A stretch of 64,000 bases of DNA, taken from positions 6,014,001 through 6,078,000 of the forward strand of contig NC_047068.1 of the NCBI RefSeq assembly GCF_902459465.1, in the 5' to 3' direction. Position numbers and translations under genes: made by a program. Below the pieces are notes generated by a model that was not told the origin of the DNA, searched no databases, and saw only the letters and a program-made list of their open reading frames with translations. Numbering within the stretch: the first letter of the stretch is position 1; every line of letters starts with the position of its first letter. This stretch comes from Asterias rubens. Lineage: Eukaryota > Echinodermata > Asteroidea > Forcipulatida > Asteriidae. Shown here piece after piece: positions 46,264 to 58,480 of this stretch.

Positions 46264-46705
46264 ATGCACTATAGAAGCATGATTATCTGTGACAGATTTT
46301 CCACTTCGGGTATCAATTGAATATGTTTATTTTACCGTTTGGTTGTCACTTTGTCCACGGGGCGTTGTTGTTCGTTGCTGGTTGGATATGTTAGTGGCAA
46401 TTGCAGACGGAGATGTACTGTAGGCTATGCGATATCGTCGATATCATTTTGCACTTTTTAGGTTTTCGTTTGCATGTTTTAAAAAGATCCCATCAATTTC
46501 TTGTTCGTGAATTAAACAAAGTGTCACGTGTGCATCGAAATTTGCAGAATCTTGTAAAAAAGGTGTTGTTTTTTGGCACATGTTTGTGCTGATAATATGT
46601 TTGTAAAAATTACCCTATGACAATGCGCCTACATCAATTAATTTATATTATTGTGTTAATTAACGATAATCAAAAAAACATAAAAAGTACATAATGATAC
46701 CTCAC

Positions 46706-46991
46706 CATGCAGATCCTCAAATTCCGTATACATTGAACATTGATAACTTGCATCAGTCCGACTGGTTCGCATCGCCCACGGTTTTCCATAGATCTGGGTT
46801 CTGGCTATAACAAAATTCTCCATCGTAACCGTAGGGCCACACGTACCACAGTAATGCAACACCACGATGACTATACACTTTAACATTAATGTTAGATACT
46901 TCAGGCGAAGGGTTGCTTCAACGTGGGGGCCCTTCCGCCGTTCGTGCACCACCGGAGCTGCTCCAATAAGGCACATGCTTCCTATTCGCAT
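46706..46991 (-). CDS. Probable first coding exon of an unidentified secreted protein
   Basis: An open minus-strand frame ends at a strong donor, CATG|GTGAGG (46706/46705), in phase 1. Starts at 46991 or at an internal ATG (46886) are possible. The latter gives MLKCIVIVVLHYCGTCG, a good signal peptide, then ENFVIARTQIYGKPWAMRT and SYQCSMYTEFEDLHG. The mature part vaguely recalls the beginning of an apple/PAN domain (F...YGKP...C), but this is weak. It sits about 110-240 bp downstream of a CpG-rich promoter-like segment. Whether it belongs to the lectin locus 10 kb away on the same strand could not be shown. Confidence 0.4.
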
Positions 46992-47106
46992 TTTTTCGCA
47001 AAATCAAAACTCAAAATCAATTTATGGGTTGCCGTCGTTATTGGTTCCCACCCCGTGCTGGTTGGGGAGTCTCGGCTCACGTAGTTTGATATTGATCACA
47101 TGACCT

Positions 47107-47127
47107 AACATGGCGGCCATCACGTGA
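47107..47127. promoter_or_regulatory. YY1-like motif and palindromic E-box
   Basis: AACATGGCGGC (47107-47117) next to TCACGTGA (47120-47127), the E-box form bound by USF/MITF-type factors. It lies 116-136 bp upstream of the minus-strand exon start at 46991, so it may be its promoter, possibly bidirectional. Confidence 0.45.
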
Positions 47128-47436
47128 GCGGCTCCTTTGCTGTCGTCCGTTTCTCAATATGGAGAATGTCGACCAATATAATTTTTAGTTGGTTTGGGGG
47201 GAAAGTATTTGAAGTTCTTTCAAACATTGCGAAAACTTGATTTTTAATAGCCGTAAAACTGGACGTTCAAGTTATTTTTATTAGAGCAACAAGAAGATTT
47301 AGGATTATGTTTATTTGTTTAGCTTCACACTGCCATGGAAGATCGTATTTGCTATATATTTAGGTGAAAGCAGTTAAAGTCTTAAGACATTGTGTACGTA
47401 ACTACGTTTGTTTCCAAAGACCCCATTATCCCCCCC

Positions 47437-47492
47437 CAAAAAAAAAAAAAAAAATAATAATAATAATAACAATAATAATAATAATAACAATA
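47437..47492 (+). repeat. Poly(A) and (AAT)n microsatellite
   Basis: A run of about 17 A followed by about twelve AAT or AAC units. Confidence 0.95.
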
Positions 47493-48118
47493 GGTGTAGG
47501 TCTACAATCCCGAACACCTAAAAAGTGAGCTCGCGAGTGACCATCACAGAGTGTGGTGGGGTGGGGGATACATTGCAAAGTTACGCCAGTTAGTTAAAAC
47601 CAACGAATAACTTAACACTTTCCATCCTGTGCTGACCCCAACAACCCCAGAATCTAGCAACTCGGTCATCCCTTTAATGTATTCCAAATCACGTGAGAAT
47701 AGCCACACACATTAAACAAAATCGCGCGGGAAAAATTAGGCGTAGAAACGAAACACCGGGAGTCCCCCCGAGCCTCGAATGTGACACCCCAACAGTCCGA
47801 GGTGGTTTGTGAACGACCATACCCCTTCGTGATTACCAGAAAAATTCTACACGTATTGAACAAGTGCCACCTCACAACTGCGACTCGTTGCTAGATATTA
47901 GATAACTCCGGTTGACCGATATACCTATATAAAGAAAAGAAAACACAGTTTTTCAGAAAAATAAATTAATTGCAGTTACGAGTTCGTAAACACGGATCGT
48001 AAACAGGCTAAATAAAACTAGACGTTGACATTACTATAACAGGGCATCATGCAATCATTCGGTTTGTGAATATACGTATTTACGTATTTTGTGAGTAAAC
48101 GTAATTACGTTTGAGGTT

Positions 48119-48336
48119 TCCGTAAGTGTCCTGACACAGTTGATGTGTCCGTAACAATAAGTCTGCGTCCGTAATAACGAGTCGCTACACGTCCGTAAAA
48201 AACACACAACACCTAGTCCGAATACGAGTTCACCATATGCCGTAACAAAAAACACCGAGTCCGTATAACAACGAACTCATAAGCATCCGTATTAAACATT
48301 TCAATCGTCCGTAAATAACGTTTTATTTATCCGTAA
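48119..48336 (+). repeat. Cluster of ten TCCGTAA-like motifs, spacing about 23 bp
   Basis: Motif positions: 48119, 48148, 48168, 48192, 48217 (TCCGAAT), 48238 (GCCGTAA from 48239), 48260, 48286, 48308 and 48330. Between motifs the sequence is mostly unalike (AC-rich), so it is either a very old minisatellite or a set of binding sites. Upstream lie TACGTATTTACGTATTT and GTAATTACG. Confidence 0.7.
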
Positions 48337-51300
48337 CACAGCAATCTTAGTTTCTACAGACAGACGTAAAGATGCTCACACTGTCGAATTTGAAATAATC
48401 GCAGTTCTGTATACTCACTGGAAAAAAAGAATGTTATTTTGTCACAACCGTCGCTCAGATTCTTCCGTTCTACGTCAAAGAAATGTCAACTATTGTCGTC
48501 TGCTTTATTCACATAACAAACGTGTTCGTGAAGTGCATACAGAATGATTTGATAAATATTCCTAAGGCTAATCGAACCACAGTGGCACCTCTACTTTTGA
48601 CACAAGCCATCAATCTCTCTCCGAATCGACTAACAATCATCCAACAAACTCGTCATTTTAAACTCTATTCGAGAATTCACAATGGAGTTTTTTTGTAACG
48701 AACGCGGAATACAAATTCCGGTTTTAATATCTTGTATTCCACATAGTCGCTTCGGTCAAAGGTCATCTCATTTTAAGTGGGATTCTTTTTTCGACAGGAT
48801 TTTCAATATTAAGGTCTTCCTCGGTGGACATGCTCCCAACGGAATATGTGTGAAACATTTACTTGGCGTTATTGGGAGTAGATTCACTCATGTTTGTTTC
48901 AGATCAAATTCTATCCTCGCAGTTGGAAACAAAAATATTGGTTGATCATAACTAGAGGTCATAAATAGATTACAGAGTTAGTAATAAATGAAGGAATTGG
49001 TTACTTGTTGTAAACACCAGCCTGTCGGGTTTGGAGTTTGGAGTGCATTCATTCCAATTACCTACAGTAAAATAATTATATTTTTTTGTGAAGTTATTTG
49101 TAATGACACAGTTTATAAACAAAGCTGTAGACATGTTCATAAAAGTACACGCTAACACTAATAACGATTGCACTGAATGTGTTTTCCTCGTACAATAGCA
49201 AAACTGCCCACACAACATGGATTAGTTGTCACTCAGAGTCCTCAGTTGCTACGCAATGGCATTCAGTGTGCTCAAATCATGTTGGACCTCAAATAATTAT
49301 ATTTTGCGAAGGCCTATAGCCTCAGATTCAGTCGTCACACTCACCCAATTCAGGTCACTTCTCTCAGCTTGATTGGAGATTCCACACATTTCGATTGTTT
49401 TTAAGTGATGTTCACTCCTCTTTAAACCAACTGAGGAAACACAGTTGTTTACACATTTTTATTGTTGTTGCTATTTTCATGGCGCCATGTTATTCCGGCA
49501 CCAGGGGCTTTACTCCGAGAAGTCCGTGTGTCTGTTTTCACAGTCGCAAGTGTGTTACCTCAAGGATTGCACACAGGGCATGTGCGTAATGGAACGCTAC
49601 TGCTTCGCAAATTACATCTACAAAGTCTTTATATGGGAAAGAGACGTTTTCCCTTAGCCAAAAGACGAGAAAAAAAGCCAACCGCTCAAATCCCCACTCT
49701 AGCACACACACACACATATTCTCCCCCTTGCCTTACACCGACTGTTGTCATAAACCACTGACGGCATTTGTATTCGTTTTTCACATCGGCCCTTTTCCAA
49801 AATGACGAATTCTGTAATTGCCATGACACCCTGAAGCCAGCTAAAGCTCACCGACCGTAGCCACTGCATAAATACCTTACCGTACTACTCACAAAAAAGG
49901 AGAAAGAAGAAGGGAAAAAAAACCTTTCTTGTTCCTTAAAACACAGATGGAGGCGTTTCCTGCACTGGCTGGAAAGTGATACCTCCCGTATGCTTGGAGT
50001 GCAAGTCGGGTGGACTGCTGTCTCAGTCAGTGTTGCCTGTCAGGGTGATCACGCCAAATAAATCCCACAGTCTACTCCGATGCGGCGCTCCTCTTCGTGG
50101 CCCATACACGCCTGGGTTGACGAGCAATTCACCGGGCGTTATACACGTCGCTTACTAAGCTACGCGGCTGTGTTCTCCTCGCCTCTCTGGGGACCCTTAC
50201 TACTACCACGGTGCTAACCACTCAGTATGGCTTTGCTTTTAAAGAATGAACAAAAAAGAGTAAGGAATACAAAGAGGGGAGAGATAGTACTGAGGTGAGG
50301 GACCGAGCTGCGCCGACGGGCACAACCCTCAAAGTTTCCGACTGCATTTTAGGCCGCCACTAGCCCCGAGTAAGGACTTCGAAATTAGCGAAAATTGTGC
50401 CTGGCGTAGTGGGTAAGCGGTGTGGAATGCATGGTAAGCATGCTACGCTATCTGCTCATCGCCCCGAGGTACGAGGGGCTTAAGTTTCCAACGGGAGCTT
50501 CGTGTCTGAATCCCGGGCCGGGGTCTGGATGGATGGGGAGAGAAGCTAGGGAGAGCGAGACCGAGACTTGCAGGCGGTGATGGGATCATGCCGTGATTTG
50601 ACGTGCTGACGAGAATAGACGGGCGCGGAGACAAAACTCTACTTACTACTGAAAAGGCGGTTGTCGCTCTGTCCGAGTTGAGTGATGCAGATTGCGCTAG
50701 CTGCATGCATTTACTTTCAAGCTATGCCGTGCCCCTATTAAATTTTACCGCTGAACCATGAACGAGAGAGTAATGGGAAGCCATTTTGCCTATTTATTCG
50801 GTTGTTGCGGGGGAGTGAGGTCCAGTAATCTAAGGATTAGGTCGGGTGGCCTCGCCTTCAGAAAACATGTCACCTTGTATATGATAAACACACAGTCTTT
50901 TGTGAATAACATGAAACTCAATGGCACTATCTACGCCCGTACAGTAGGCACACAATATATTTGTATATTATTTTTCTTACAAAACTTGTGCATGATTTAT
51001 ATTTCAAATTTTTATACCAATTTGATGGGGAAATAACCTTTTGTTATGTAAGAACTATGTTTTCTTACGGTCATTATATAGATTAGGCTTTATGAAGACG
51101 AAATCACACAGAAGCCAACTCTTTGTCTTACCAGTAATGACTTGGGTCCGCTGTGCAGTGATGTGCAACCCTCATTATATAAGAGCAATGTTATAAAGAT
51201 GTTCTGCTGATAGAGAATACATTCTGGGGTCCCAAATATAATTTATGCGTTGTGTTTCTTTGCTTAACTGTCGTCTTAACAAAACATTTCTGTAAAGCAA

Positions 51301-51804
51301 GAGGTTATACTTGTGGCCAGTCCGAGTGATCTTGTTGTAACGAGTGTTGATTATTTAATGACATGCATTTACCACACAATATACATTACAACATAACACA
51401 AACAAAACTCATTGTTGTGCCTCACAAAAATATTTTTCAAGACAGTCTCTTATGACGTACGGATTTTAAAACAAAACCAATAATGTTTTATGTAATATTT
51501 TTAATAATTTATTTGTCTTCGTGCTTAAAACTGGTTAATGTTGACTCTTCATTCCGTTGGTAGAAGAACACATGAAATTTTAACGAGCGAATTTGTGCCT
51601 CAAATTATATCGTTGTAAACAATTAAATACTTTGGGTATAAAAGTCATAATACTTAGCGAGTTGCATTTGGGAAATTTCTTTTATTGTGTGATATTTTCG
51701 TTCCTTATTATTATGCTGTTTAGATTTTGAACATTATAAATAATAATTAATAATTAATTTCTCGTGCATCTAAGAGCACAAATTATTCTTTGCAACAACA
51801 TTGG
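48337..51804. other. Stretch with no assigned gene; CpG-rich at 49900-50760
   Basis: Several short frames (for example 48682-48945 and 49462-49761) have no domain that I know. A tRNA-like element is at about 50398-50515 (GGCGTAGTGGGTAAGCGG as A box, GTGTCTGAATCCCG as B-box relic), probably SINE-derived. The CpG-rich part may be a promoter or first exon of a gene extending outside what can be recognised. Confidence 0.35.
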
Positions 51805-52050
51805 TTTCTTTCACTATTTTCTTCCAACTTCGATGACCACTTGAGCCCAAATTTTCACAGGCCTGATTTGTTATTTTGTGCATATGTAGGATTACACCAA
51901 ATGAAGATACTGCATGGTCTTTAATTGCAAGGGTCGTGGGTTCGAATCCCACCCGAGTAACATGCCTGTGATATTTTTTCACAGGACTCGGGAAAGCACT
52001 GAGTATACAGTGCTAACACACATCGGTGTATGGGTAAAAACCAAAATTAT
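51805..52050 (+). mobile_element. Family A fragment joined to a SINE
   Basis: 51805-51925 is the right part of a family A copy (CAACTTCGATGACCACTTGAG, AATTTTCACAGG, ATACTGCATGGTCTTT). From about 51926 follows GGTCGTGGGTTCGAATCCCA (B box) and the SINE tail CACTGAGTATACAGTGCTAA with ACACATCGGTGTATGGG. Confidence 0.75.
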
Positions 52051-52714
52051 ATTAGTATATGTTAACAATTACGTGTGACGACTATAAGCATATTGTCATT
52101 TTTGAGGCTCACTGGCCAATTTCATGCACTTTTTAGAACATAGGGAAATGGCGTTAGAAACATCTGCCATGATAATCTTAAATATTCTTTGTTCTTATTA
52201 TAACTGAAAGGCCTAATTAGTGTTATTTAAAAGCTCTTTTCAGTCTGTGTGGGCCTACTGATGAGAAAATACACACATGTTCTGTTTCTGTGCAAAGCGT
52301 CTGGTTAACAGCACGAAGGGGTGTCACATTTTTACGGGGAATGTCAATTTTTAAGTGTTCCGTTTTGTCCAAAGTAAACCTAACATTGAACTGTCGTGTT
52401 TCTGCACTTGGTTTTTCTCTAATCATTTATTTGTGCGGGCAATTATTTTACTCGTAGCGGCGTATTTGCGTGGGTGTTGGAGGGTGGGGTTAGTAATCAC
52501 ATTTGCCCCCGATGGTAATGAGGACGTTGGGGTGGGACTTTAAAAATCATTTTTGTATCGTGGGCTGCAGAACCAACTGCCGCGGGGTACAGAACCAACT
52601 GGGATATCATGCAATAAGAAATGAACATTGTTCTTATAATACGCTACTGATAACAATGCCGAATAGGCCTACTCCATACAATATTTACTGGTAACACTCA
52701 GATTGAGTGTTACT

Positions 52715-52890
52715 TAATGGATTATTCTTCCTGCGTGGACGTATTCGCTCCGGAGTTTCGGCGATAGCTCAAAGACGCGACCACTCTTCACAAGTTACTT
52801 GTATTGTATACAACTAAATTTAGCCATTATTAAAACAATCGAACGGTTCTTTAAACCAAATGGTGGGTATACGTTACCTTTAAAATAATA
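52715..52890. repeat. Family F-like fragment
   Basis: GATTATTCTTCCTGCGTGG, TTTCGGCGATAGCTC and, at the end, CGTTACCTTTAAA. Related to 26290-26560. Confidence 0.5.
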
Positions 52891-52908
52891 TCATTTTTTT
52901 GTCCGCAG

Positions 52909-52931
52909 CCCCCCCCCCCCCCCCCCCCCCC
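52909..52931 (+). repeat. Poly(C) tract, 23 bases
   Basis: Uninterrupted C run; a second run of 14 C lies at 53096-53109. Confidence 0.97.
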
Positions 52932-53109
52932 ACCGCTTTATCTGACTTATATTCTTCTATGATTTCAACTCCTGTATTTCAATCAATAACCTGCTGAATT
53001 TGAAAGAACTATATCAACATTCTGCTGCTGGTTGCATTCAACCACTTATAACAACCCCCGCACTTCACAGTCACGCGGATACCAGCTAAATAATGCCCCC
53101 CCCCCCCCC

Positions 53110-54945
53110 AATCCAAACAAACAAAAAACATCCACCGCCAAAATTACAATTTTAATTCAGTGGCAATTAATTTATTCACACGAAAAAAACCTGCTCAGGT
53201 TTGATCAACCGAAAATGTGATTTAGTGCGTTGACTCCCCCATGCATACAGCGGACGGGCTCCGTCCAACCGGGAGACCCAGCGAGGCAGCTGCTGGCTCG
53301 ATGCCGAGATTCGCTTCTCGACTACGGTATAGACGGACTGATCAATCACGTCCACTGCCTCGCAGTTGCGGCCGGCTCATAACTAACTTATATTCTACGG
53401 GTTTTTGTTGTGTGTATTCAAGAGTCACAATCGCGGGTCTCAAAGGCTTTGTATTGTACACTTTTTTTCTTTTGGGAAGTTGAACTGTTTTGTAAATGAT
53501 TGCGGGAGTTTTGGGATATCCGAAACCACCTCACGGAAGCTGCAGCTGATATTAGCGGCCGTGTAGAGTTGTGCTTTTTGTATAGTGTGGTACGTAGCGT
53601 TTGCATCATTCTTGTGTTTGGTGTGGCTATAAACTAGCCTCAATATATGACATGTTTGACCCCTTTACACACTAGAGCAATTTAGCAGAGGTCCATTGCT
53701 TTATTTCAGTATGGTGTAAGACAACTATAAGTGTATAAGTGTATAAGAGTTTAATGTCATTTCATAATATAAATATTTATGATATATAAATGTTCACTAA
53801 AAATAACGTCCAGTTGTGGTTGTGTTGCATCTTCGGTAGTTACAGCACAAATTGTGACGTAATCACTTGATGCGTAGTCGTTACTTATGACAGTGGGTTA
53901 GTATACATTGAATTCTGCCATTGACTTTTTAACATAAAATGTATTGTCTAACATCACAGTTTCGTGACGTAGTATTTGCGTGTGGATTAAAATCAAAATG
54001 GCGGCCCAACGATGAATACAAGCAATTCTAATGCCATTGTAGTGCTTGTAATTGATCACCATATCATGAGAAGAGATACCTTTGTGAAACCTTCGCCTTG
54101 TGGTTTACACCAGAGAAAACCGATGTCAAAAACCGGAAATGTTGTCAATTATTAAAATACAAGACTGCTGGACACAATTAGTCGCTTATGCTGGATCTAG
54201 AGAAATTTACGGCGGTGAGGCCTCAGACGAGGATTTAACGCTGCGCAAGATGAGTGCGACTGATTTCCCCCCTGGAAAGTAGAATGCCTTTTTTTGTTTT
54301 CAATACACACACACTCATTTCAGGGATAGCCTAGGCAGCTAGATTGAAGGCGTTGGAGCGAAGAGTCAATCACTATAGAGGCAGATACCTGACCGTAGCT
54401 GTTCCAAGAGCTTGGGTCCCCTCTTGTCCTTGGACCCTTATTATGATAATCGCACATCCGTGACAAGCCGCGTGCAAGTTCACCGAACCTTCCCTATGCT
54501 TCAAAACAACGTGAGATCGAGGTAAAAACTCACGTGTGAAATTTCACCGGTGGGTTGATCGGCGGTGAGTCCGTTTCATCTCGTGTAAGGCAGGGTGTGG
54601 GGGGGGGTGCTCCCTATACATCAGCATACAATAGGGGGAACCGGAAATGTTATGACTACTTTTCCCACCAAAATAAAAGTTGATTTTTGTTGTGTATGTA
54701 TGATGAGCTTAAAATGTTTGCCCTTGAACTTGTAAAGGTTTGCCTGTGTGCATATCCTTCATTTACTGTCTGGTTGCTTCATAACTTGACGTATTGATTT
54801 CGAATAAGGCGTAGGCTAGGCCTAGTCATTAATGTGCTAGAATGGCCGACACCAGAATTCACAGTTATTTTTATAGGAGAGCAGTATGCTCGTTACGAAA
54901 TGTGAAAGCTTTGGTAATTTTTGAGCGTTTGTGTAATAATACAAT
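53110..54945. other. No assigned gene; CpG-rich patches at 53240-53390 and 53990-54280
   Basis: At 53212-53383 one frame reads QLLARCRDSLLDYGIDGLIN and on to a stop, with coding-like amino-acid use but no known domain and no good splice acceptor. At 53995-54005 AAAATGGCGGC is YY1-like, followed by short frames (54100-54282). Neither was called as a gene. Confidence 0.3.
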
Positions 54946-56541
54946 AGTAGTATCTAAGGCGTATATGACCCTGTATTTATAAGGCGGGTCATGACCCACA
55001 GTCATGTGGGTCATTGTGGGTGTCCCACACTGCCAGCGCAAACGATGATCGGGTAGATCGATGTTTGTTTGTTTGTTTGTGTTGTTTCTTGGGTTTTTTT
55101 TTTTGTCGCTTGGTTAAAATGGTTGTTTGTGTATTTGTTTGATTATTTGTTGATTTGTTTGTTGTTGTTGTTGTTTCATCATCAACTAACACGGTAAGAT
55201 AAAGGAAATTAAACTTTTAAAGAGACATTTCTCGATACAAACAACAAGCACACACACCCCTTGCTCAAGAGTATACGAGGCCAGTAGTTTTTGTTGTCAT
55301 CTACTACGTTTTGATCATGCTGAGCCTGCTCTTAAAAAAAAAAAAAAAAAAAAATGCTATGTCAAGTTTGTTTGTTTGTTTGTTAGCTTGATGTTGTTGT
55401 TGCTGTTGTTTTTACTGTTGTATCAGCTAGTAACGTTTAAAAGAACAAATGAAATACCTGGGTCATCGCTCGATGCAAAGCATAAATAACGTCCCTCGGT
55501 CGTGAATGTACGAGTCCGGTAGTTCTGTTGTAGTCTGCTGCATTTTCTGATCATGTTCGAACTTGCTCTCCCAGACCAGACACTACAAAGACCCAAAGCG
55601 GAAGCCCCAATAATACCATACGTAGCGTCAGTTTCTGTAGGCCTACGGACTAATAAACTTACGGTGCATATCCTAGGTTTCTGCAAACGGTCATATTTCC
55701 CTCGTTCTCTACCAAGATTAAACGTTAAATGGAGTTATGGTGTCATAATAGAATCTAATAGATATTATCCTAATCTGTAATTGCCAGTGGCCTTCACTTC
55801 GTGTACAAACAAAAAGACCGCTGTATCGTTTACGTGAAAACCTCAATGACTCTTGATCACTGAGCCTTATCTGGTAGTCAATAGATGACGTCACAACTGA
55901 TTGGTCTACCACCACACGTGTCAGTTCTTGTTTCCCATACCATGGAGCTGTCTTTGTTTTCTCTAACCCCAGGACCACATCATGTACCACAATCACTCGG
56001 ACACGGTATTATGTTTGTGTTTACCTTTGCAAAAAGAGGTTGCGGAGAAAACGAGTATACACGAAAAAACAAGATATACGTTAAAAACAAAAACAAACTT
56101 TATTTAGTATATAACACTCCGTTAACATTTTTTTTTATTAAGAGCTGGCTCAGCATGATCAAAACGTAGTAGATGACAACAAAAACTACTGGCCTCGTAT
56201 ACTCTTGAGCAAGGGGTGTGTGTGCTTGTTGTTTGTATCGAGAAATGTCTCTTTAAAAGTTTAATTTCCTTTATCTTACCGTGTTAGTTGATGATGAAAC
56301 AACAACAACAACAAACAAATCATCAAATAAACAAACAAACAAACAAATAAACAATCAACCATTTTAACCAAACGACCCAAAAAAAAAACACAAACAAAAA
56401 ACACAAACAAACAAACAAACATCGATCTACCCGATCACCGTTTGCGCTGGCAGTGTGGGACACCCACAATGAACCACATGACTGTGGGTCATGACCCGCC
56501 TTATAAAAACGGGGTCATATAAGCCTTACATACTACTTACA
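54946..56541. mobile_element. Foldback-type element: long inverted repeat with about 800-bp loop
   Basis: The left arm 54946-55333 and right arm 56140-56541 are inverted copies of high similarity over nearly 400 bp: AAGGCGGGTCATGACCCACA, CCACACTGCCAGCGCAAACG, TACAAACAACAAGCACACAC, GAGTATACGAGGCCAGTAG, TACGTTTTGATCATGCTGAG and their complements. The arms include GTTT/GTTG simple repeats that differ in length. The loop (55334-56139) starts with a poly(A) run and has a third, diverged copy of the arm at about 55360-55570, in the left-arm orientation. No transposase frame in the loop. Confidence 0.85.
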
Positions 56542-57170
56542 ATACATGCACATATGCCCAGACGTTTTCAGAGGTGCTAGAAAAAAGAAAAAAGAAAAAA
56601 AACGAAAAACCATAAGTATCAAAGATAATGTAGGTAATAATTATGAGCACCTTAAAAGAGAGATTTCCACATTAACAAAAAGTAAAGAAACAAAGTATAG
56701 AGTCAGTCATGAAGCAATCCCGAACAGGTGTGTTTTAAGCATGCTATTGAAAATGTCAAGAGATTATGTGTAGCTCGGATATTTAATGGCAAACATTTCC
56801 AGAGTGTGGGAGTGGATACTGATAGTTATATATCGTAAGACTCTGTTGTGAAAAAGTATGTAAATGAGCAGGTGTTTTAGAAATACATCTTAAAGATATA
56901 CGTTTGGGGAACACTCTTCAAAATTAACTGCAATCTAAACTTGCTTGGTAGAAGTACATCAGCTTTCGATTGAATAAAGCATTTCTGAGATTAGTTTTAA
57001 ACCCAAGATGTTATTTAGCACGTAAAAAAGGTGTTCACTTTATAAGGCGCATATCAGTAAATCGGTTTGTAATTTTACTTTCATAATAGGACAAGTAATT
57101 CAAGTAATTAAAACGCCCTGAAAGAGAAACTAATCATATGCGGATATTATCTATATGCTAATGCAAGTAA

Positions 57171-57527
57171 CGTCTTCAAGCTTCTACGTTTCTAGAAAAC
57201 AGACGCGTCTCAAGGCTCTCCAGAGATCGTATCCTTCAAGTTACACTTGATCATTTTTCTGACAACGCCACCCGTCCCTGTCAGCAGTGCCTTGCATTAC
57301 GATGTGCCGATCCCTTCCTCCTCACGTTATGCGTAGATTCCTCTCCAGACAAAATTGACCTCTCCTCGTCGGGGTCACGTTCCTGTGGTGACCTTTTCAC
57401 CGAGAGGTCAGTCGTGGGCGCAGAAGTGATATTTCCCAGCCCGACATGTGCCTCTTACTCCGTAACGAAAAAAACCCCGAGAAAAACGTGTATAAAGACT
57501 GCCAATACAAGTTGTCATTTTTTATAA
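57171..57527 (+). other. Long open frame without ATG, unrecognised; possible exon
   Basis: 118 codons open to a TAA at 57525-57527. A possible acceptor (TTCTACGTTTCTAG, exon from 57196) and a possible donor (GAGAG|GTCAGT near 57408) are present. Product includes SRDRILQVTLDHFSDNATRP, CQQCLALRCADPF and CGDLFTERSVVGAEVIFPS. I recognise no family. It may be chance in a CpG-richer stretch. Confidence 0.2.
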
Positions 57528-57760
57528 CCGCAGCATTCGGGTTATTGGCAGTTTAAACGTACGACTGTTCTAAGGGCAGTGAAAGTTGGATGTCAACAAG
57601 GGAACAAACTTGCAGAGAGAGGTGAAGCTGTGCCCACCCAATCACCCGGTAACGAGTAGGTTTGTTATATTGATGGGTTTTTTCACGATTTTTTTTTTTT
57701 AATACATTTTAGATGAAAGCGGGTCAATGTTAATTTTGTATAATTCGGAAAATTTTGTAT

Positions 57761-58022
57761 TTTCGAAACCAAAGTTGCTGCTCTCGGTCCTACCTTGGAT
57801 CCGATGACCATTTTGAAGTACAGTACATAAAGAATCACTGTGCCTTTTAGATTGGCTTGTAAAACCGTTAGGTAGAGCCAGTGAGCGGCAATTGTGGTTT
57901 CGCAAATCGAGGTTGCTGCTCTCGGTCCGATGGCCTTTTTTAATAATGTTGCATAAAAAAACGTTGCCAATTAGATTGGCTTGTGAAGCCGTTTAGGTAA
58001 AGCCTTTGAGCGGGAATCGTGG
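57761..58022. repeat. Tandem duplication, two copies of about 138 bp
   Basis: TTGCTGCTCTCGGTCC, AGATTGGCTTGTRAARCCGTT, GTGAGCGG and CGTGGTTTYGCAA occur in the same order in both copies (57761-57897 and 57898-58022). Confidence 0.85.
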
Positions 58023-58082
58023 TTTTGCAACGGTTTTTATTTTAGAGAAACTTGTAGAGTTTAGTTTTGAGTCTGAATTACG

Positions 58083-58098
58083 TCACGGTATACCGTGA
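58083..58098. promoter_or_regulatory. 16-bp perfect palindrome
   Basis: TCACGGTATACCGTGA, overlapping a CRE-like TTACGTCA. GTGAA/TTCAC half sites recur through 58083-58230. Factor unknown. Confidence 0.35.
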
Positions 58099-58480
58099 TA
58101 AAGTGAACAGCCGTGAAGGTCAATTTCACGAATGCTTGTAACGTGAAGCCACAGCTTGACTCAGGGTGGTGAATCACGGTTGTCGTTTTGCGTGAACTAG
58201 TGTGATGGTCGATTTCACTTCATGTTTCTAGACATTATGCTTGAACCACGACAGGTGTATATAATGGCCTAGTCGTCGTGTGATTATTTCATCGCGCGAA
58301 CTACTGTGGCAGATTTATAAACAGTTACAGTGTACGTTTGCAGCCAGCCGTGTAATCAAATTCTTGCAAAAAATAATAGTTAGAGGCCTAAAAGAGTTCT
58401 TGAAGGCTACGCCTAAAATGGCAACACAACACACATAAACAAGAGTGTACTAGTGTTGTCACAGAGACAGTATGTTTCTG

